64,000 nt of DNA from Candidatus Nitrospira nitrificans (GCF_001458775.1 NZ_CZPZ01000001.1:248001-312000), one strand, 5' to 3'. Positions 53,901 to 62,940 are shown, counted from the first letter of the stretch. A program made the numbers and translations. The notes: a model not told the origin generated them from the letters alone.

Positions 53901-54398
53901 TCAGGCATTGACCACCCCTCGAAGGTCAATAACAACTCGCGCCTGATAGGAAATGGCCTTCAACAGTAACACCACACGAGACGTCCCGTTCAGCTTTTTC
54001 TCAAAGACTGCGTCCAACCCGCACAACGGTCCATCGTGAATTCGGACGGCTCTGCCTGGCACAAACGTGCCATCAGCAATTTCGATGACACCATTCACAG
54101 CTTGTCCCTTGATTGAATCGATGATCAAATCGTCCACAATGGCGGGATCTGCGCCAAATGAGACCACGCTCTTGACCCCAGTGGCATAACTGACCGCGCG
54201 ATGCTGAGCCGGCATCGCACACCGTACAAAGAGATATCCTGGAAACAAAGGCGTGGCTAATTTTCGATTCACCACGGACATGGGCTTGCCTTCGATCAGC
54301 ATCGGAAGAAACACTTCCACCCCAAGCCGCTGAAGATTAGCCTCTGCAAACGCTTCGCAACGAGGCTTCGTTCTTACTGCATACCAAGACTTGGTCAT
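53901..54398 (-). CDS. RfaH/UpxY-like NusG paralogue (transcription antiterminator)
   Basis: From ATG 54398 the protein has 165 residues: an NGN domain opening MTKSWYAVRTKPRCEAFAEA, with VEVFLPMLIEG and LFPGYLFVRC, and a KOW-type C-terminal domain (GTFVPGRAVRIHDGPLCGLD; RVVLLLKAISY). In this family the NGN domain binds RNA polymerase and suppresses pausing and termination in long, poorly translated polysaccharide operons. Several in-frame starts exist upstream (to 54512); the chosen one begins with the usual family N-terminus, although its GGAGG is very close. It follows the deacetylase gene, and an ops-like site lies 160 bases downstream. Confidence 0.85.
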   Translation of the reverse strand: MTKSWYAVRTKPRCEAFAEANLQRLGVEVFLPMLIEGKPMSVVNRKLATPLFPGYLFVRCAMPAQHRAVSYATGVKSVVSFGADPAIVDDLIIDSIKGQAVNGVIEIADGTFVPGRAVRIHDGPLCGLDAVFEKKLNGTSRVVLLLKAISYQARVVIDLRGVVNA

Positions 54399-54453
54399 GA
54401 CCTCCGCCCGGAACCGTTCTTCTCCCACGTACTTCACCATCCGCTTCGGTGTC

Positions 54454-55368
54454 TCATCCAGACACCGCACTTGCAACCGTACCACCCTGTACCCGGGCTC
54501 GACACATGTCACGGATCGGCCGAACCGCTTCCACTACAGGGGCAAACGTGAAATCACGCAACAGATATTTCAACCGTTGCTCGGTCCACTCGAGATTTAG
54601 ATAATGGCGAATTTTTGAGATCACCGGCCCCTCCATTCGAGGTTGATCCGGATCAATTTCCCAAGGGTGCAGATACATGACGAACTGGGTGCCGGTTTTC
54701 TCAAACTGCTTTAAAACCATTCTGGAAGCTGAATAAGGCAAGAGGCGAAAGTATCCCCCACCGGGAGTAGGAAGTTGAATACCGCAGAGGTTCGCCGTAG
54801 GTAGCGCAACTTCAAAAATGGGACCGGCTGCCGTCACGATCTCTTGCACACCTCTCTGCATCCCGACTTTCTCCGAAGGTTGGAAGCGAGCATAGATACT
54901 GGAGTCATAGAGATAGCCTTCTTCGACCAAAATCGGTAATGCCCACGGGGTCCGATCGGTAATCGAGAAGCTGGGCGCCCGATAGCCGAAGATCACCTCT
55001 CCCGTCAACTCTTCCAAAATGCGCTTAGACCGCCTGACATCATCCCGAAACTCGTTTTCGGTCTGACTGCCGACCAACTCATGTCCGTAACCATGCGACG
55101 CAATTTCATGCCCCTGTTTCGCCAATGCTTTGACCAGCCCCGGATGTCGTTCCGCCACCCATCCAAGAATAAAAAATGTGGCCTTGGTCTCAAAATGCTC
55201 CAGAAGCTCCGCGAGCCGGAGCGTATTCTGCTCGACGCGACTTTCCAATCGATCCCATTGTTGTCTTCTGTCGTCGGACCAAAAGGCCGACACCTGAAAA
55301 TGCTCTTCCACATCAAATGAGAGGACATGTCGTACACTCGCGTTCTGGCTCTGCTGGTTGAAAGCCAT
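54454..55368 (-). CDS. XrtA-associated polysaccharide deacetylase (DUF3473)
   Basis: The start overlaps the stop of the sugar transferase gene (TAATG). The 304-residue protein shows NodB motifs in the exosortase-A-associated form: HVLSFDVEEHFQVSAFW with the Asp pair, GHEIASHGYGHELV with the His ligands, FGYRAPSFSI, and the DUF3473 tail with FVMYLHPWEIDPDQPR. Enzymes of this group are encoded in exosortase exopolysaccharide loci and are expected to N-deacetylate the polymer. No signal peptide is evident. It lies 55 bases upstream of the antiterminator gene. Confidence 0.85.
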   Translation of the reverse strand: MAFNQQSQNASVRHVLSFDVEEHFQVSAFWSDDRRQQWDRLESRVEQNTLRLAELLEHFETKATFFILGWVAERHPGLVKALAKQGHEIASHGYGHELVGSQTENEFRDDVRRSKRILEELTGEVIFGYRAPSFSITDRTPWALPILVEEGYLYDSSIYARFQPSEKVGMQRGVQEIVTAAGPIFEVALPTANLCGIQLPTPGGGYFRLLPYSASRMVLKQFEKTGTQFVMYLHPWEIDPDQPRMEGPVISKIRHYLNLEWTEQRLKYLLRDFTFAPVVEAVRPIRDMCRARVQGGTVASAVSG

Positions 55369-56450
55369 TACTGCGCCCCTTCCCCGAGCAACATCACTCG
55401 CACCGTCTGCATCAGAACACTCATATCGATCCCGAAGGACAACCGCTTGACGTAGTAGAGGTCATATTGCAACTTCATATGGGCATCTTCCGCAGAGGCG
55501 CCGTAGCGAAATTTTACCTGCGCCCATCCGGTGATGCCGGGCCGGACCGTGTGGCGCAAATCATAATAGGGAATGGTTTTTCGCAGGTCCTGCACGAACA
55601 CCGGCCGCTCCGGGCGCGGCCCGACAAGACTCATCTCACCTCGTAACACATTAATCAGCTGTGGAAACTCATCGACACGGGTCTTTCGCAGCCACCATCC
55701 GACTCGGGAGATGCGCGGATCGTCCGCTTGCGCCCATTGAGCCCCCGCATTTTCCGCATCTTGCACCATTGATCGAAACTTCCAGATCAAAAAGGGCCGG
55801 CCACGCAAGCCGACACGGACTTGGCGATAAAACACGGGCCCGGAGGAATCGATCTTAATCAAAAACGCGACGAGTAAGAATAGTGGAATCAGCACCAGCA
55901 ATCCGACGATTGCAACCATCATGTCACCGAACCGCTTCATGATACGGGTAGCCATGCGTTGCTTAAACCCATTCGAAAACACCAGGGCGCTCGGGCGAAG
56001 CGAATCAATTGAGAGGCGACCTGAGATTTCTTCGAACAATTGATGCCCATCACGAACATCTATTCCCATTGCCTTTAAATCGAGCAGCTGTTCAACCGGT
56101 AGTATTGAGCGACGATCTTCAATGCAGACCACGACGGTAGTTACTTTCTGCGCTTCGACCACCCGTGTGACCTGTTCATGAGTGCCAATTACGTCAGGCA
56201 TGTCGGAATTGCTCTCTACTCGCTCATTTCCTCCTACAAGAACTCCGACAATTTCCGCCAGCCCAAGACGTTGCGAACGTACGACTCGACAAAGTTCCCC
56301 GGCGAGCTTTCCAGCCCCTAAGATGAGTATCCGCCTTCTGGGGCTCAGCGAGTCCCACATCGGATAGATATTCTCCGTGAAGCGGCACAGCCGCAGCTCC
56401 GGCTCCACTGCAGCGTCTTTATTCACCACTTCGTCCGTTTTTACCAGCAT
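55368..56450 (-). CDS. Initiating sugar transferase (exosortase-A type, WcaJ/EpsB-like) lacking usual N-terminal spans
   Basis: The C-terminal half is a bacterial sugar transferase (polyprenyl-phosphate glycosylphosphotransferase): one span ([20 protein letters not shown]), [58 protein letters not shown] and [10 protein letters not shown]. Before it is a Rossmann-like domain ([18 protein letters not shown]). The four or five N-terminal membrane spans usual for this family are absent: only about 30 hydrophilic residues precede the Rossmann part. The start is uncertain (56450, 56360 or TTG 56480), all without a strong site, and overlaps the preceding gene. It should attach the first sugar phosphate to undecaprenyl phosphate. 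Confidence 0.8.
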   Translation of the reverse strand: MLVKTDEVVNKDAAVEPELRLCRFTENIYPMWDSLSPRRRILILGAGKLAGELCRVVRSQRLGLAEIVGVLVGGNERVESNSDMPDVIGTHEQVTRVVEAQKVTTVVVCIEDRRSILPVEQLLDLKAMGIDVRDGHQLFEEISGRLSIDSLRPSALVFSNGFKQRMATRIMKRFGDMMVAIVGLLVLIPLFLLVAFLIKIDSSGPVFYRQVRVGLRGRPFLIWKFRSMVQDAENAGAQWAQADDPRISRVGWWLRKTRVDEFPQLINVLRGEMSLVGPRPERPVFVQDLRKTIPYYDLRHTVRPGITGWAQVKFRYGASAEDAHMKLQYDLYYVKRLSFGIDMSVLMQTVRVMLLGEGAQ

Positions 56451-58758
56451 AGGGCGTCTCGTACATGAAATAGGGCGCAAACTCCATTTCCACCTTCGTC
56501 AAGACAACTCCAATCTCGTCGCTACTGACATTGAGCTGCTTTACTGCCTTGCGTACCATCTCGAGACTCGTCAAGCCGGCTCGCACCACAAGAATCACCT
56601 GATCCGCCAGACTACCAAGGACATTGACATCAGCAAGTGTTAATATAGGCGGCCCATCCAAAATCACATGATCATAACGAGTCCTTAGCTCTGGCAAAAT
56701 CTGTTTCACATACTGAATCCCGGAAATACTGGCAGGCCTGACCTTCGAATCCCCGCACGGCAAAATCGAGAGTGGAATCCCTTCATAGTGATGAATACAA
56801 TTCTCAAGGATGTCTCGTCCCAACATCGCTTCACTGATGCCTGGCTCGACCGAAATGTCCATGTATTCATGCACCATCGGGCGCTTGAAATCGCAATCGA
56901 TCAGGAGCGTAGATTTCTTCAGATCATGGGCTAGAACATAGGCAAGATTTACGGCCGTGGTTGTTTTACCTTCTCCCATAATACTGCTGGCCACTAGAGT
57001 GACGACATTTTTCTTTTCAGCCGACATCAGCAGCAGACGTGTCGACGCCACTCGATATTGCTCGGCAATAATGGAATGCGACCCCCACTTTGCAATTAAA
57101 TGAAATGCTTGGGGCAGACTCGTGAGTGATGCACGCTTAGTACCGAATCCGGCACCCGTCCATTTCCTTCCATATCCATAATGTGATGGAATACGTCCTG
57201 GAACACTGATACTGGTTTCTGGTCCAGGAAGAAGCGCCCGCGATCCCGTCGCCCCCATTCCGACTGTCATGCTGTCAAAAGGAGGGATCGACGCGATGAC
57301 CGAAAGACCAAGATAGCTTTCGACTTCTTCGGGGCGGCGACACCCTGGCTTCAAAAACTCCACCCCAATGGCTCCTCCCAACCCGATGACACAACCCAGC
57401 ACAAGTCCGCCGAGTAAAAAATGGAGACGTGTCGGTGGTTCTTCGCTATAGGGCAGGTTGGCCGGCTCTATGATTCGATACTGTTCTCCGAACTGACGAC
57501 TCTCATAATTCCCAAGAATCCTGGCATTGGTCCGCTTATCAAGAAGAGATTGATACCCCTTTTGAAGATTCTCATAGTCTCGGACTAGGATTGTGAGTCG
57601 CTGTTCTGCCGCGGGTATCCGTTGGACGTGCGCTTCAAGCTCCTTGATCTGACGAACTGTCTTGGCCTGCTTTTCCTTAAGGAAGGCCATCTCACTTTTT
57701 AGTTCATTGCGCTCTTTCATCAGTTCTCTCAGGAACGGGTCAATGGGCTTACGGACAGCCTTGCCACTGCTCTCAACCCGTCCTCCTGTCGTCTCACCCA
57801 TACCCGGTTGATCGCTGTCAGCCACTCGCGGCTCCAACTCTAATCGGCGAATTTCCTGCCGAAGGTGCACCACATCCGGATAGTTCTCCTTGTAGATCCC
57901 CAAGAGTTCATTTAGCTTTTGCTTTAATTCCTCTAGCTTGGCACTACGAAGGTCGGGAGGCCTAGATTCAATCATTCGCCCGCCCCTCTCGACCGGAACC
58001 ACATCGGTTGACCCGATCTCAGAGAATTCCCTGATCGCTTTTTCCAAGGCCGTAAGCCGTTCCCCCCCCTTATTCAAGGATTCACTGGAAGTCGTAAGAT
58101 CGGTCTGCAATCGATCGAGCGTGCGCAGATTAGCCTCCATCTGGCCCGGTAATTCTCCAATATGATCCTTCTTGAAATCAGAAATCGCCTGTTCCTTGGC
58201 TTCAAGTTCAGCCTTCATTCGGTTCAACTCAACAGACAGAAACTCGGTAGTGGTCTCGACCAGTCCTTCTCGGCGCTTGGCATTGTCTTCCTGCAGTTTG
58301 ACGACGAGAAAAGCTGCCACGGCTTGAGCCATGTGAGGATCAGCGTGTTGGTAAGAAATCGCTATGCCGGGGCCCTCTTTGGGCCGTGCCACGCTAATGG
58401 CCATTCGAAGGCGTTTGATTAAAGACTCCTCGGTTTCTTCTTCGCTGTCCGGATACGGTTTCATGGTTTCGATGATAGGCACCAATACGGATTTATTCGT
58501 AAGAGCGAGCAGGACCTGTTGCATAGCAACAGTCGCGAGGTCCTCAAACCCTTTTACCTCTACCCCCCCCAGACCTTTCACATAATCCTTCGCCACTTTT
58601 GGGCTATCCATTGTAATAATGACAGTGGATTTATATGTCTTAGGAAAGACCTTCCAACCTCCGTAGGCCAGCGACATGCAGATGACGATACTTACAACAG
58701 TCCACCACCATTTCTTCAGCAGCACTCTAATCAGATCTTCTTGAGTCAACGATTGCAT
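56419..58758 (-). CDS. Wzz/GumC-like chain-length regulator fused to tyrosine autokinase
   Basis: The 779-residue protein has a first membrane span (about 15-37), a long periplasmic coiled-coil region (about 180-430), a second span (about 450-472) with the Pro-rich Wzz motif just before it (ANLPYSEEPPTRLHFLLGG), and a cytoplasmic BY-kinase domain: Walker A SSIMGEGKTTTA near 595, Walker A' LLIDCDFKRP near 620 and Walker B HVILDGPP near 700. The C-terminal Tyr cluster is short ([13 protein letters not shown]), three to four tyrosines. It would control chain length and export with the Wza-like lipoprotein, and be dephosphorylated by a low-molecular-weight phosphatase such as the one at 30 kb. 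Confidence 0.9.
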   Translation of the reverse strand: MQSLTQEDLIRVLLKKWWWTVVSIVICMSLAYGGWKVFPKTYKSTVIITMDSPKVAKDYVKGLGGVEVKGFEDLATVAMQQVLLALTNKSVLVPIIETMKPYPDSEEETEESLIKRLRMAISVARPKEGPGIAISYQHADPHMAQAVAAFLVVKLQEDNAKRREGLVETTTEFLSVELNRMKAELEAKEQAISDFKKDHIGELPGQMEANLRTLDRLQTDLTTSSESLNKGGERLTALEKAIREFSEIGSTDVVPVERGGRMIESRPPDLRSAKLEELKQKLNELLGIYKENYPDVVHLRQEIRRLELEPRVADSDQPGMGETTGGRVESSGKAVRKPIDPFLRELMKERNELKSEMAFLKEKQAKTVRQIKELEAHVQRIPAAEQRLTILVRDYENLQKGYQSLLDKRTNARILGNYESRQFGEQYRIIEPANLPYSEEPPTRLHFLLGGLVLGCVIGLGGAIGVEFLKPGCRRPEEVESYLGLSVIASIPPFDSMTVGMGATGSRALLPGPETSISVPGRIPSHYGYGRKWTGAGFGTKRASLTSLPQAFHLIAKWGSHSIIAEQYRVASTRLLLMSAEKKNVVTLVASSIMGEGKTTTAVNLAYVLAHDLKKSTLLIDCDFKRPMVHEYMDISVEPGISEAMLGRDILENCIHHYEGIPLSILPCGDSKVRPASISGIQYVKQILPELRTRYDHVILDGPPILTLADVNVLGSLADQVILVVRAGLTSLEMVRKAVKQLNVSSDEIGVVLTKVEMEFAPYFMYETPYAGKNGRSGE

Positions 58759-58778
58759 ACGAGCGATCTTCTCAGTAT

Positions 58779-60143
58779 TCAGTAAAAGGCCTGGGTCAGA
58801 TTCAGCTGGACCACGTGCTTATCGTAAGCAAAATGTGTCCCTCCGAAGACGTTATCAACATTTTGGTAACTATAGGCCAGCGTGAGAAACATCTTCTGGG
58901 TCACTCGGTACACCAAACCTCCCATTCCTCCCACAGTGGTCCAAGAGAGCGCGCCCCCTGAACTCGACCCAAACTGGTTCGCAACACCATAGTTCACTCC
59001 AAGCAACCCAGCTAGATCACGGATCGGGGTATTCTGAGTCAGGCTGAACGACACCGAGTGACTGAGCATAGGCGCGCTTCTGAAGGCCAATGAAGGAGCA
59101 ATGCTGGACTGATACAGGAGAGCAATTGACGTCGTAGGATCCTTCCAGAGGATAGCGAGCCTGCCGAATGGTGCAATGGTCGAGGGAAACCGTACTCCAT
59201 TTGATTGCCCCGAGATCTCCTGCACACCTCCAGTGGCATTGAAGCTGACGGCAGACGAAAACCTATGGGCCCAGCCTAGGGCACCGCCCCTTGTGCTAAA
59301 ATCCCCCAGTCTGCCTTGATCAAAGTCGCTACTCATGAGATCTACCGTTATGCTGTCCTGAACGGAGGCCTGTACCAAAAGACCAGCGGTATAGCCTTGA
59401 GTGTCTTGGCTGATCAAGGTAGCGGCCTGAGAAACTTGCGATGTGGAGGCCTGAGGAACTTGCGTTGCCCCATAGCGGATAAAACTGTGCGTATAGCTCC
59501 CGGTCAACTTGACAGTTCTATAAAGTGGAAGCTCCAATTGAGTATTGACACTATTGGCGCTTGTGTTAGTGCGGGCCGCCTGAAACCCTGTCAGTAACGG
59601 ATTTATCTGTTCCCCTGATTGGTTCCCTAAAAGAAATGCGGGGGGCTGAGGACTGTAAAAGTACGTGTCGGACACCGTCCACCTTGCCCCCGGCCTCCAC
59701 AGGCTTATGAGATCGCTCATGTCCAGCCCCACTCCGGCATTCGCGCCCACATAATTTAGTCCTGTATTGTTCGCGTAATAACTGCCGACCACTCCCACGG
59801 ACGCGTTTACCTTCACCAGCTTGTCATGATCGGTATACAATCCTCTGACTTGGGGCGCGACTGTCGTGATAAAGTCACCGGGTGCTGTTCCCTGAAGCTG
59901 GCTCTTAGACGCAAAAAACACATTGCTGTCGTATCGTTCAGAAACTTGAACGGAGGGAATAATGCGCAACCCATCCGTTGCTTGAATCGAGCTGGGGTCA
60001 GTCGCTCCGCCAAACGCTGTTCCCGGAACAATTGGCATCCCTCCCCCCATCCCACCCATCTGTGCCTGCCCTAACGAACACAATCCAAGGCCTATCCCCA
60101 AAGTGATGCTTGCTATATGCGCAAGTAGCCATTTCCCGCTCAC
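58779..60143 (-). CDS. Outer-membrane barrel protein of exopolysaccharide locus
   Basis: A signal peptide (HIASITLGIGLGLCSLGQAQ) is followed by a Met/Gly-rich stretch and about 400 residues of repeated beta strands (SVQVSERYDSNVFFAS, LRIIPSV; TLAYSYQNVDNVF), ending LNLTQAFY with a terminal aromatic residue. It matches in position and type the PEP-CTERM/exosortase-locus outer-membrane protein (TIGR03016-like, recalled). It starts one base after the stop of the Wza-like gene. It probably forms or supports the outer-membrane exit for the polymer. Confidence 0.75.
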   Translation of the reverse strand: MSGKWLLAHIASITLGIGLGLCSLGQAQMGGMGGGMPIVPGTAFGGATDPSSIQATDGLRIIPSVQVSERYDSNVFFASKSQLQGTAPGDFITTVAPQVRGLYTDHDKLVKVNASVGVVGSYYANNTGLNYVGANAGVGLDMSDLISLWRPGARWTVSDTYFYSPQPPAFLLGNQSGEQINPLLTGFQAARTNTSANSVNTQLELPLYRTVKLTGSYTHSFIRYGATQVPQASTSQVSQAATLISQDTQGYTAGLLVQASVQDSITVDLMSSDFDQGRLGDFSTRGGALGWAHRFSSAVSFNATGGVQEISGQSNGVRFPSTIAPFGRLAILWKDPTTSIALLYQSSIAPSLAFRSAPMLSHSVSFSLTQNTPIRDLAGLLGVNYGVANQFGSSSGGALSWTTVGGMGGLVYRVTQKMFLTLAYSYQNVDNVFGGTHFAYDKHVVQLNLTQAFY

Positions 60144-60752
60144 CTAGGGCACCACGATGACATCACCGCTCCGCAGAATGAAATTTCCCGGCACGGCGGT
60201 ACCCGTTAGAATATCGTTATAGTGCACCGGAATCTCGATCTGACGTTTCTTTTCATGTCCTTCCGGACCAGTGCTTACGTTACGCAATACCTTAATTTTG
60301 TTCTTGTTCGCAAAGGGGCCGAACCCGCCGGCCAACGAAATACCTTGCACCACATTTGCATATGACTTGAGCGGGTATTTCCCCGGTTTCACAACTTCTC
60401 CCAAGACGTAGATGAAATAGCTGTTGACCTCTTTGACCTGAATTGTGACAACTGGTGATGAGACATATTCTGTGAGCCTTTCGCCGATCCGCTTCGCCAA
60501 CGCATTCGCCGTCAGACCGGAAGCTGGCACATCCCCGATCAGAGGCATGGTAATCGTGCCATCCGGGCGAATCGTCACCTCGCCCGACAGGTCTGGGCTT
60601 TTCCAGACCATCACCTTCAGTACATCCTCCGGCCCAAGGAAAAAATCAGATGGCGCCGTCAGGTCAACTTCGTAATTCACTCTGTCTTGGGCACATCCCA
60701 CCGCTCCAAGTGCTATGGCGGCGACGAGAATCCCGCTGAGTAAGGTGCGCAT
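60144..60752 (-). CDS. Polysaccharide export lipoprotein (Wza/EpsA-like)
   Basis: ATG 60752 (MRTLLSGILVAAIALGAVGC) gives a lipoprotein signal with lipobox GAVGC; an ATG 30 bases upstream adds residues before it. The mature part has the Poly_export domain (FFLGPEDVLKVMVWKSPDLSG; GTITMPLIGDVPASG) and a SLBB domain (FIYVLGEVVKPGKYPLKSYA, GISLAGGFGPFANKNKI; LRSGDVIVVP). It is about 202 residues, the short form that lacks the C-terminal helix forming the outer-membrane channel in E. coli Wza, so the barrel protein encoded next may complete the pore. It is the first gene of the locus. Confidence 0.9.
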   Translation of the reverse strand: MRTLLSGILVAAIALGAVGCAQDRVNYEVDLTAPSDFFLGPEDVLKVMVWKSPDLSGEVTIRPDGTITMPLIGDVPASGLTANALAKRIGERLTEYVSSPVVTIQVKEVNSYFIYVLGEVVKPGKYPLKSYANVVQGISLAGGFGPFANKNKIKVLRNVSTGPEGHEKKRQIEIPVHYNDILTGTAVPGNFILRSGDVIVVP

Positions 60753-60888
60753 ACAATGTCTACTTCCGACGATAACCATCATCGACTCTCTCCAATGTCA
60801 AAATATTGGACGCATCGATCGACTATCCGCCGCTTGAATAAGTACCATTGACTCCGATACCACCAAGGCTCCCGGCCTACGCTAAGAT

Positions 60889-60904
60889 GGCAAAGAAATA
60901 TCCA
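60889..60904 (-). promoter_or_regulatory. Possible sigma-54 promoter for the exopolysaccharide locus
   Basis: The minus strand reads TGGATATTTCTTTGCC, with GG and GC separated by exactly 10 bases as required at -24/-12. The CAC part of the consensus (TGGCACG) is not conserved. It lies 107-137 bases upstream of the export gene start. Exosortase-linked loci are often under sigma-54 control through PrsK/PrsR; neither is in the window. Confidence 0.3.
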
Positions 60905-61717
60905 TGGTAACCAACAAAATTACCGGCCATACTCTATAACTGGACTATCGGCAGCAGTGTCGCCCCAACGGAAGCAAGGATTTCCTCCCCACATAGCCAG
61001 TGTCGGTTCCGAACTTGTCTCTCGTGGCGAAAGATAGGGCTGCAAGGACATATCTTCTGCGGTCAGTGTCGATGTAGTTACCGTGTTTCGACTCCAGTCT
61101 TTTTACTTGCTCCTACGGTGTAGCCAATCATTCATGACAAGTAACCCTCATCTAATGAGCCAAATCCATTCATCCATAAAAAATAAAGCTGTTCGGCTCT
61201 TGCAAATAGAGCCTATCGGACTGCTCAATATACGGTACTGGCAACCCTAAGCTATAAGCTAAATATCCAGTTTTAGTGTAGCAGACCTGGTATATTATCG
61301 GAGCAATTGGCTACAGAAATTGTTATATCGAGCCATGGAACAGAACTGTTTTTACAAAGACTGTCTCTCTCTCCCATATTAATAAGGTCGGCTATTTCCT
61401 TAATCTACTTGAGCCTATCAATACGTGTGCCTTACTTGACGCACCGAGCGAGGACTGCATAACCGGAGGAGGGACATGAGAATAAGGCAGTTGATTCAAT
61501 AAATTGGATACAGGCGATAGCTTTTGTTGTGCATACCCAACTAATGGGTAATACCATTCATACCTATCAGAAAGCGATAAATGCACTCATGTATCAGTTA
61601 ATTGGTAGGAAGATTGAAAAAACAGGCAGTCTAGAGATCGGAATCTCTTTCACCTGAACACAAGTGTGGAGCTCCTAGAGATGTATCCGGTCTTCCACCG
61701 TCTTGAGCCAGTGTACT
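60905..61717. other. Long intergenic region between the locus and the LuxR-type gene
   Basis: About 800 bases without a convincing gene, noticeably A/T-rich from 61130 on. It holds an 8-codon ORF behind a perfect GGAGGAGGG near 61470 (MRIRQLIQ), which could be a leader peptide or chance. A stretch near 61035-61110 (CGAAAGATAGGGCTGCAAGG ... GTTACCG) faintly recalls a c-di-GMP-I riboswitch but lacks core bases. Nothing else was recognised. Confidence 0.4.
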
Positions 61718-62386
61718 ATGCCTAACACGAATCCATCCCTCACGATCGCGATTCTGAGCCGTCAATGGCTCGTATGGTTAGGTTTGCAGAAAATACTTGA
61801 TGGCCGTGCAACCGTCCAGATGGTCGTGCCTCCCTACCAGTGGAGGATCCCGGACGGATCCCCCACCGACACACGACCAGACGTGGTTATTCTAGATCTA
61901 GAGACCGCACCAGACGCCGTCGGCACCATCAACCAGATTCGGGAATCTGCCCCGACCTGTAAGATTGTGTTGTTATGTGGCTTAGAAGACCGAGACCACA
62001 TGCGCGAGGCGTATGACGCCGGCGTTGACGGTGTCATCCTCAAAATTCAACCGCCCACTGTCATGCTGGCAGTGATTGAGTCCCTGTATGCCCCCACCAA
62101 GCCCCAGGACTATTGGGAACGAACTGGTGCAGTGCTCGGATCCCCCGTCAAGAAGAAGGATGATGCCGACGCCTTAACGCTGGCCTGGCCCAATGCCTTG
62201 ACGGAGCGGGAACGCGAGATTATCCGATTGGTAGCGCAGGGCCTCTCCAACAAAGACATCGCCTACAAGCTGTCGATTAGTGACAGTACGGTCCGACATC
62301 ACATGACGAATATTTTCGAGAAAGTCGGCGTACCCAATCGACAGAACCTCCTGATCCACACCTATCAGTTCCATTCCAGGCTGTGA
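61718..62386 (+). CDS. NarL/LuxR-type response regulator with atypical receiver
   Basis: ATG 61718 gives 222 residues; a TTG 15 bases earlier is possible. Residues about 10-115 form a receiver-like domain with the phosphoacceptor-type Asp in VVILDLETAPD and a Lys in VDGVILKIQPP, but the acidic pair expected near the start is missing (LTIAILSRQWLVWLG), so phosphorylation is doubtful. Residues about 155-220 are a clear LuxR helix-turn-helix (LTEREREIIRLVAQGLSNKD, IAYKLSISDSTVRHHMTNIF). It is divergent from the polysaccharide locus across 900 bases and is a candidate regulator of it. Confidence 0.8.
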   Translation: MPNTNPSLTIAILSRQWLVWLGLQKILDGRATVQMVVPPYQWRIPDGSPTDTRPDVVILDLETAPDAVGTINQIRESAPTCKIVLLCGLEDRDHMREAYDAGVDGVILKIQPPTVMLAVIESLYAPTKPQDYWERTGAVLGSPVKKKDDADALTLAWPNALTEREREIIRLVAQGLSNKDIAYKLSISDSTVRHHMTNIFEKVGVPNRQNLLIHTYQFHSRL

Positions 62387-62864
62387 AGACGAAGCTAAGA
62401 GCAAAGGCATGCAACGTAGAGGAAGCCTCGCCTGTATTCAGAGGCTCGGTAGAGAGCCGGCGCATGTCTCACTTTCGATCGCTATCGCACGGAAGTGGGA
62501 AAATGAAAGCAAGATCTTTCTGAATCACCTGTCGATACTCAGCACCCATTAGTCATCCCAGACTCAGTGCTATGGTGGACGTTGTCATCTCGCTTATCCA
62601 CAAACTGTCATCACCGTTGACCGCAAATCCTTATGCCTCGACCATCGATCCCTCACCCGCCCGAGAACTTTTCCCTGCGTACTCATTGCGGTTAAGTGCG
62701 ACATGCGACGAAAACTCATCCTAAGTTCCCGCACCAAGAAGAAACACCCTGTACATGCGAAAGATGTGGAAGTCAGATATGTGACCTTGGTAAGATGCGC
62801 AGGGTATTGGCTGGTCTCGCGAGCATAGGAACAATCCAGAGCTGAACGATCAAATCCCTTCTGT
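62387..62864. other. Intergenic region before tRNA-Phe
   Basis: About 480 bases with no convincing ORF. A weak hairpin (AGCCTC/GAGGCT) follows the regulator gene, and a single DnaA-box word TTATCCACA occurs at 62594-62602. The tRNA promoter should lie at its right end but no clear boxes were identified. Confidence 0.45.
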
Positions 62865-62940
62865 GCCGAGGTAGCTCAGTTGGCAGAGCACAGCCCTGAA
62901 AAGGCTGGTGTCGACAGTTCGATTCTGTCCCTCGGCACCA
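62865..62940 (+). tRNA. tRNA-Phe (GAA)
   Basis: The 76-base cloverleaf is complete: acceptor GCCGAGG/CCTCGGC, D-arm GCTC/GAGC, anticodon stem CAGCC/GGCTG with loop CTGAAAA (anticodon GAA), T-arm GACAG/CTGTC with TTCGATT, discriminator A and an encoded CCA. tRNA genes are common integration sites; here no integrase or repeated 3' end is visible in the window. Confidence 0.95.

Noticed and set aside
60871-61110. Possible c-di-GMP-I (GEMM) riboswitch fragments (GGCTCCCGGCCTA; CGAAAGATAGGGCTGCAAGG ... GTTACCG)
   Set aside because: The invariant GGCAAAC and GACGCAAAGCC core is not present, the two pieces do not form one fold, and no gene follows at the usual distance.
62594-62602. DnaA box TTATCCACA
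   Set aside because: A single box with no A/T-rich unwinding repeats or replication genes nearby does not make an origin.
62863-62940. tRNA starting at GTGCCGAG
   Set aside because: Base pairing and the encoded ACCA end place the 5' end at GCCGAGG (62865); the extra bases do not pair.
62865-62940. Integration site at tRNA-Phe
   Set aside because: No integrase and no repeated tRNA 3' end is visible within the window, so no island boundary can be claimed.
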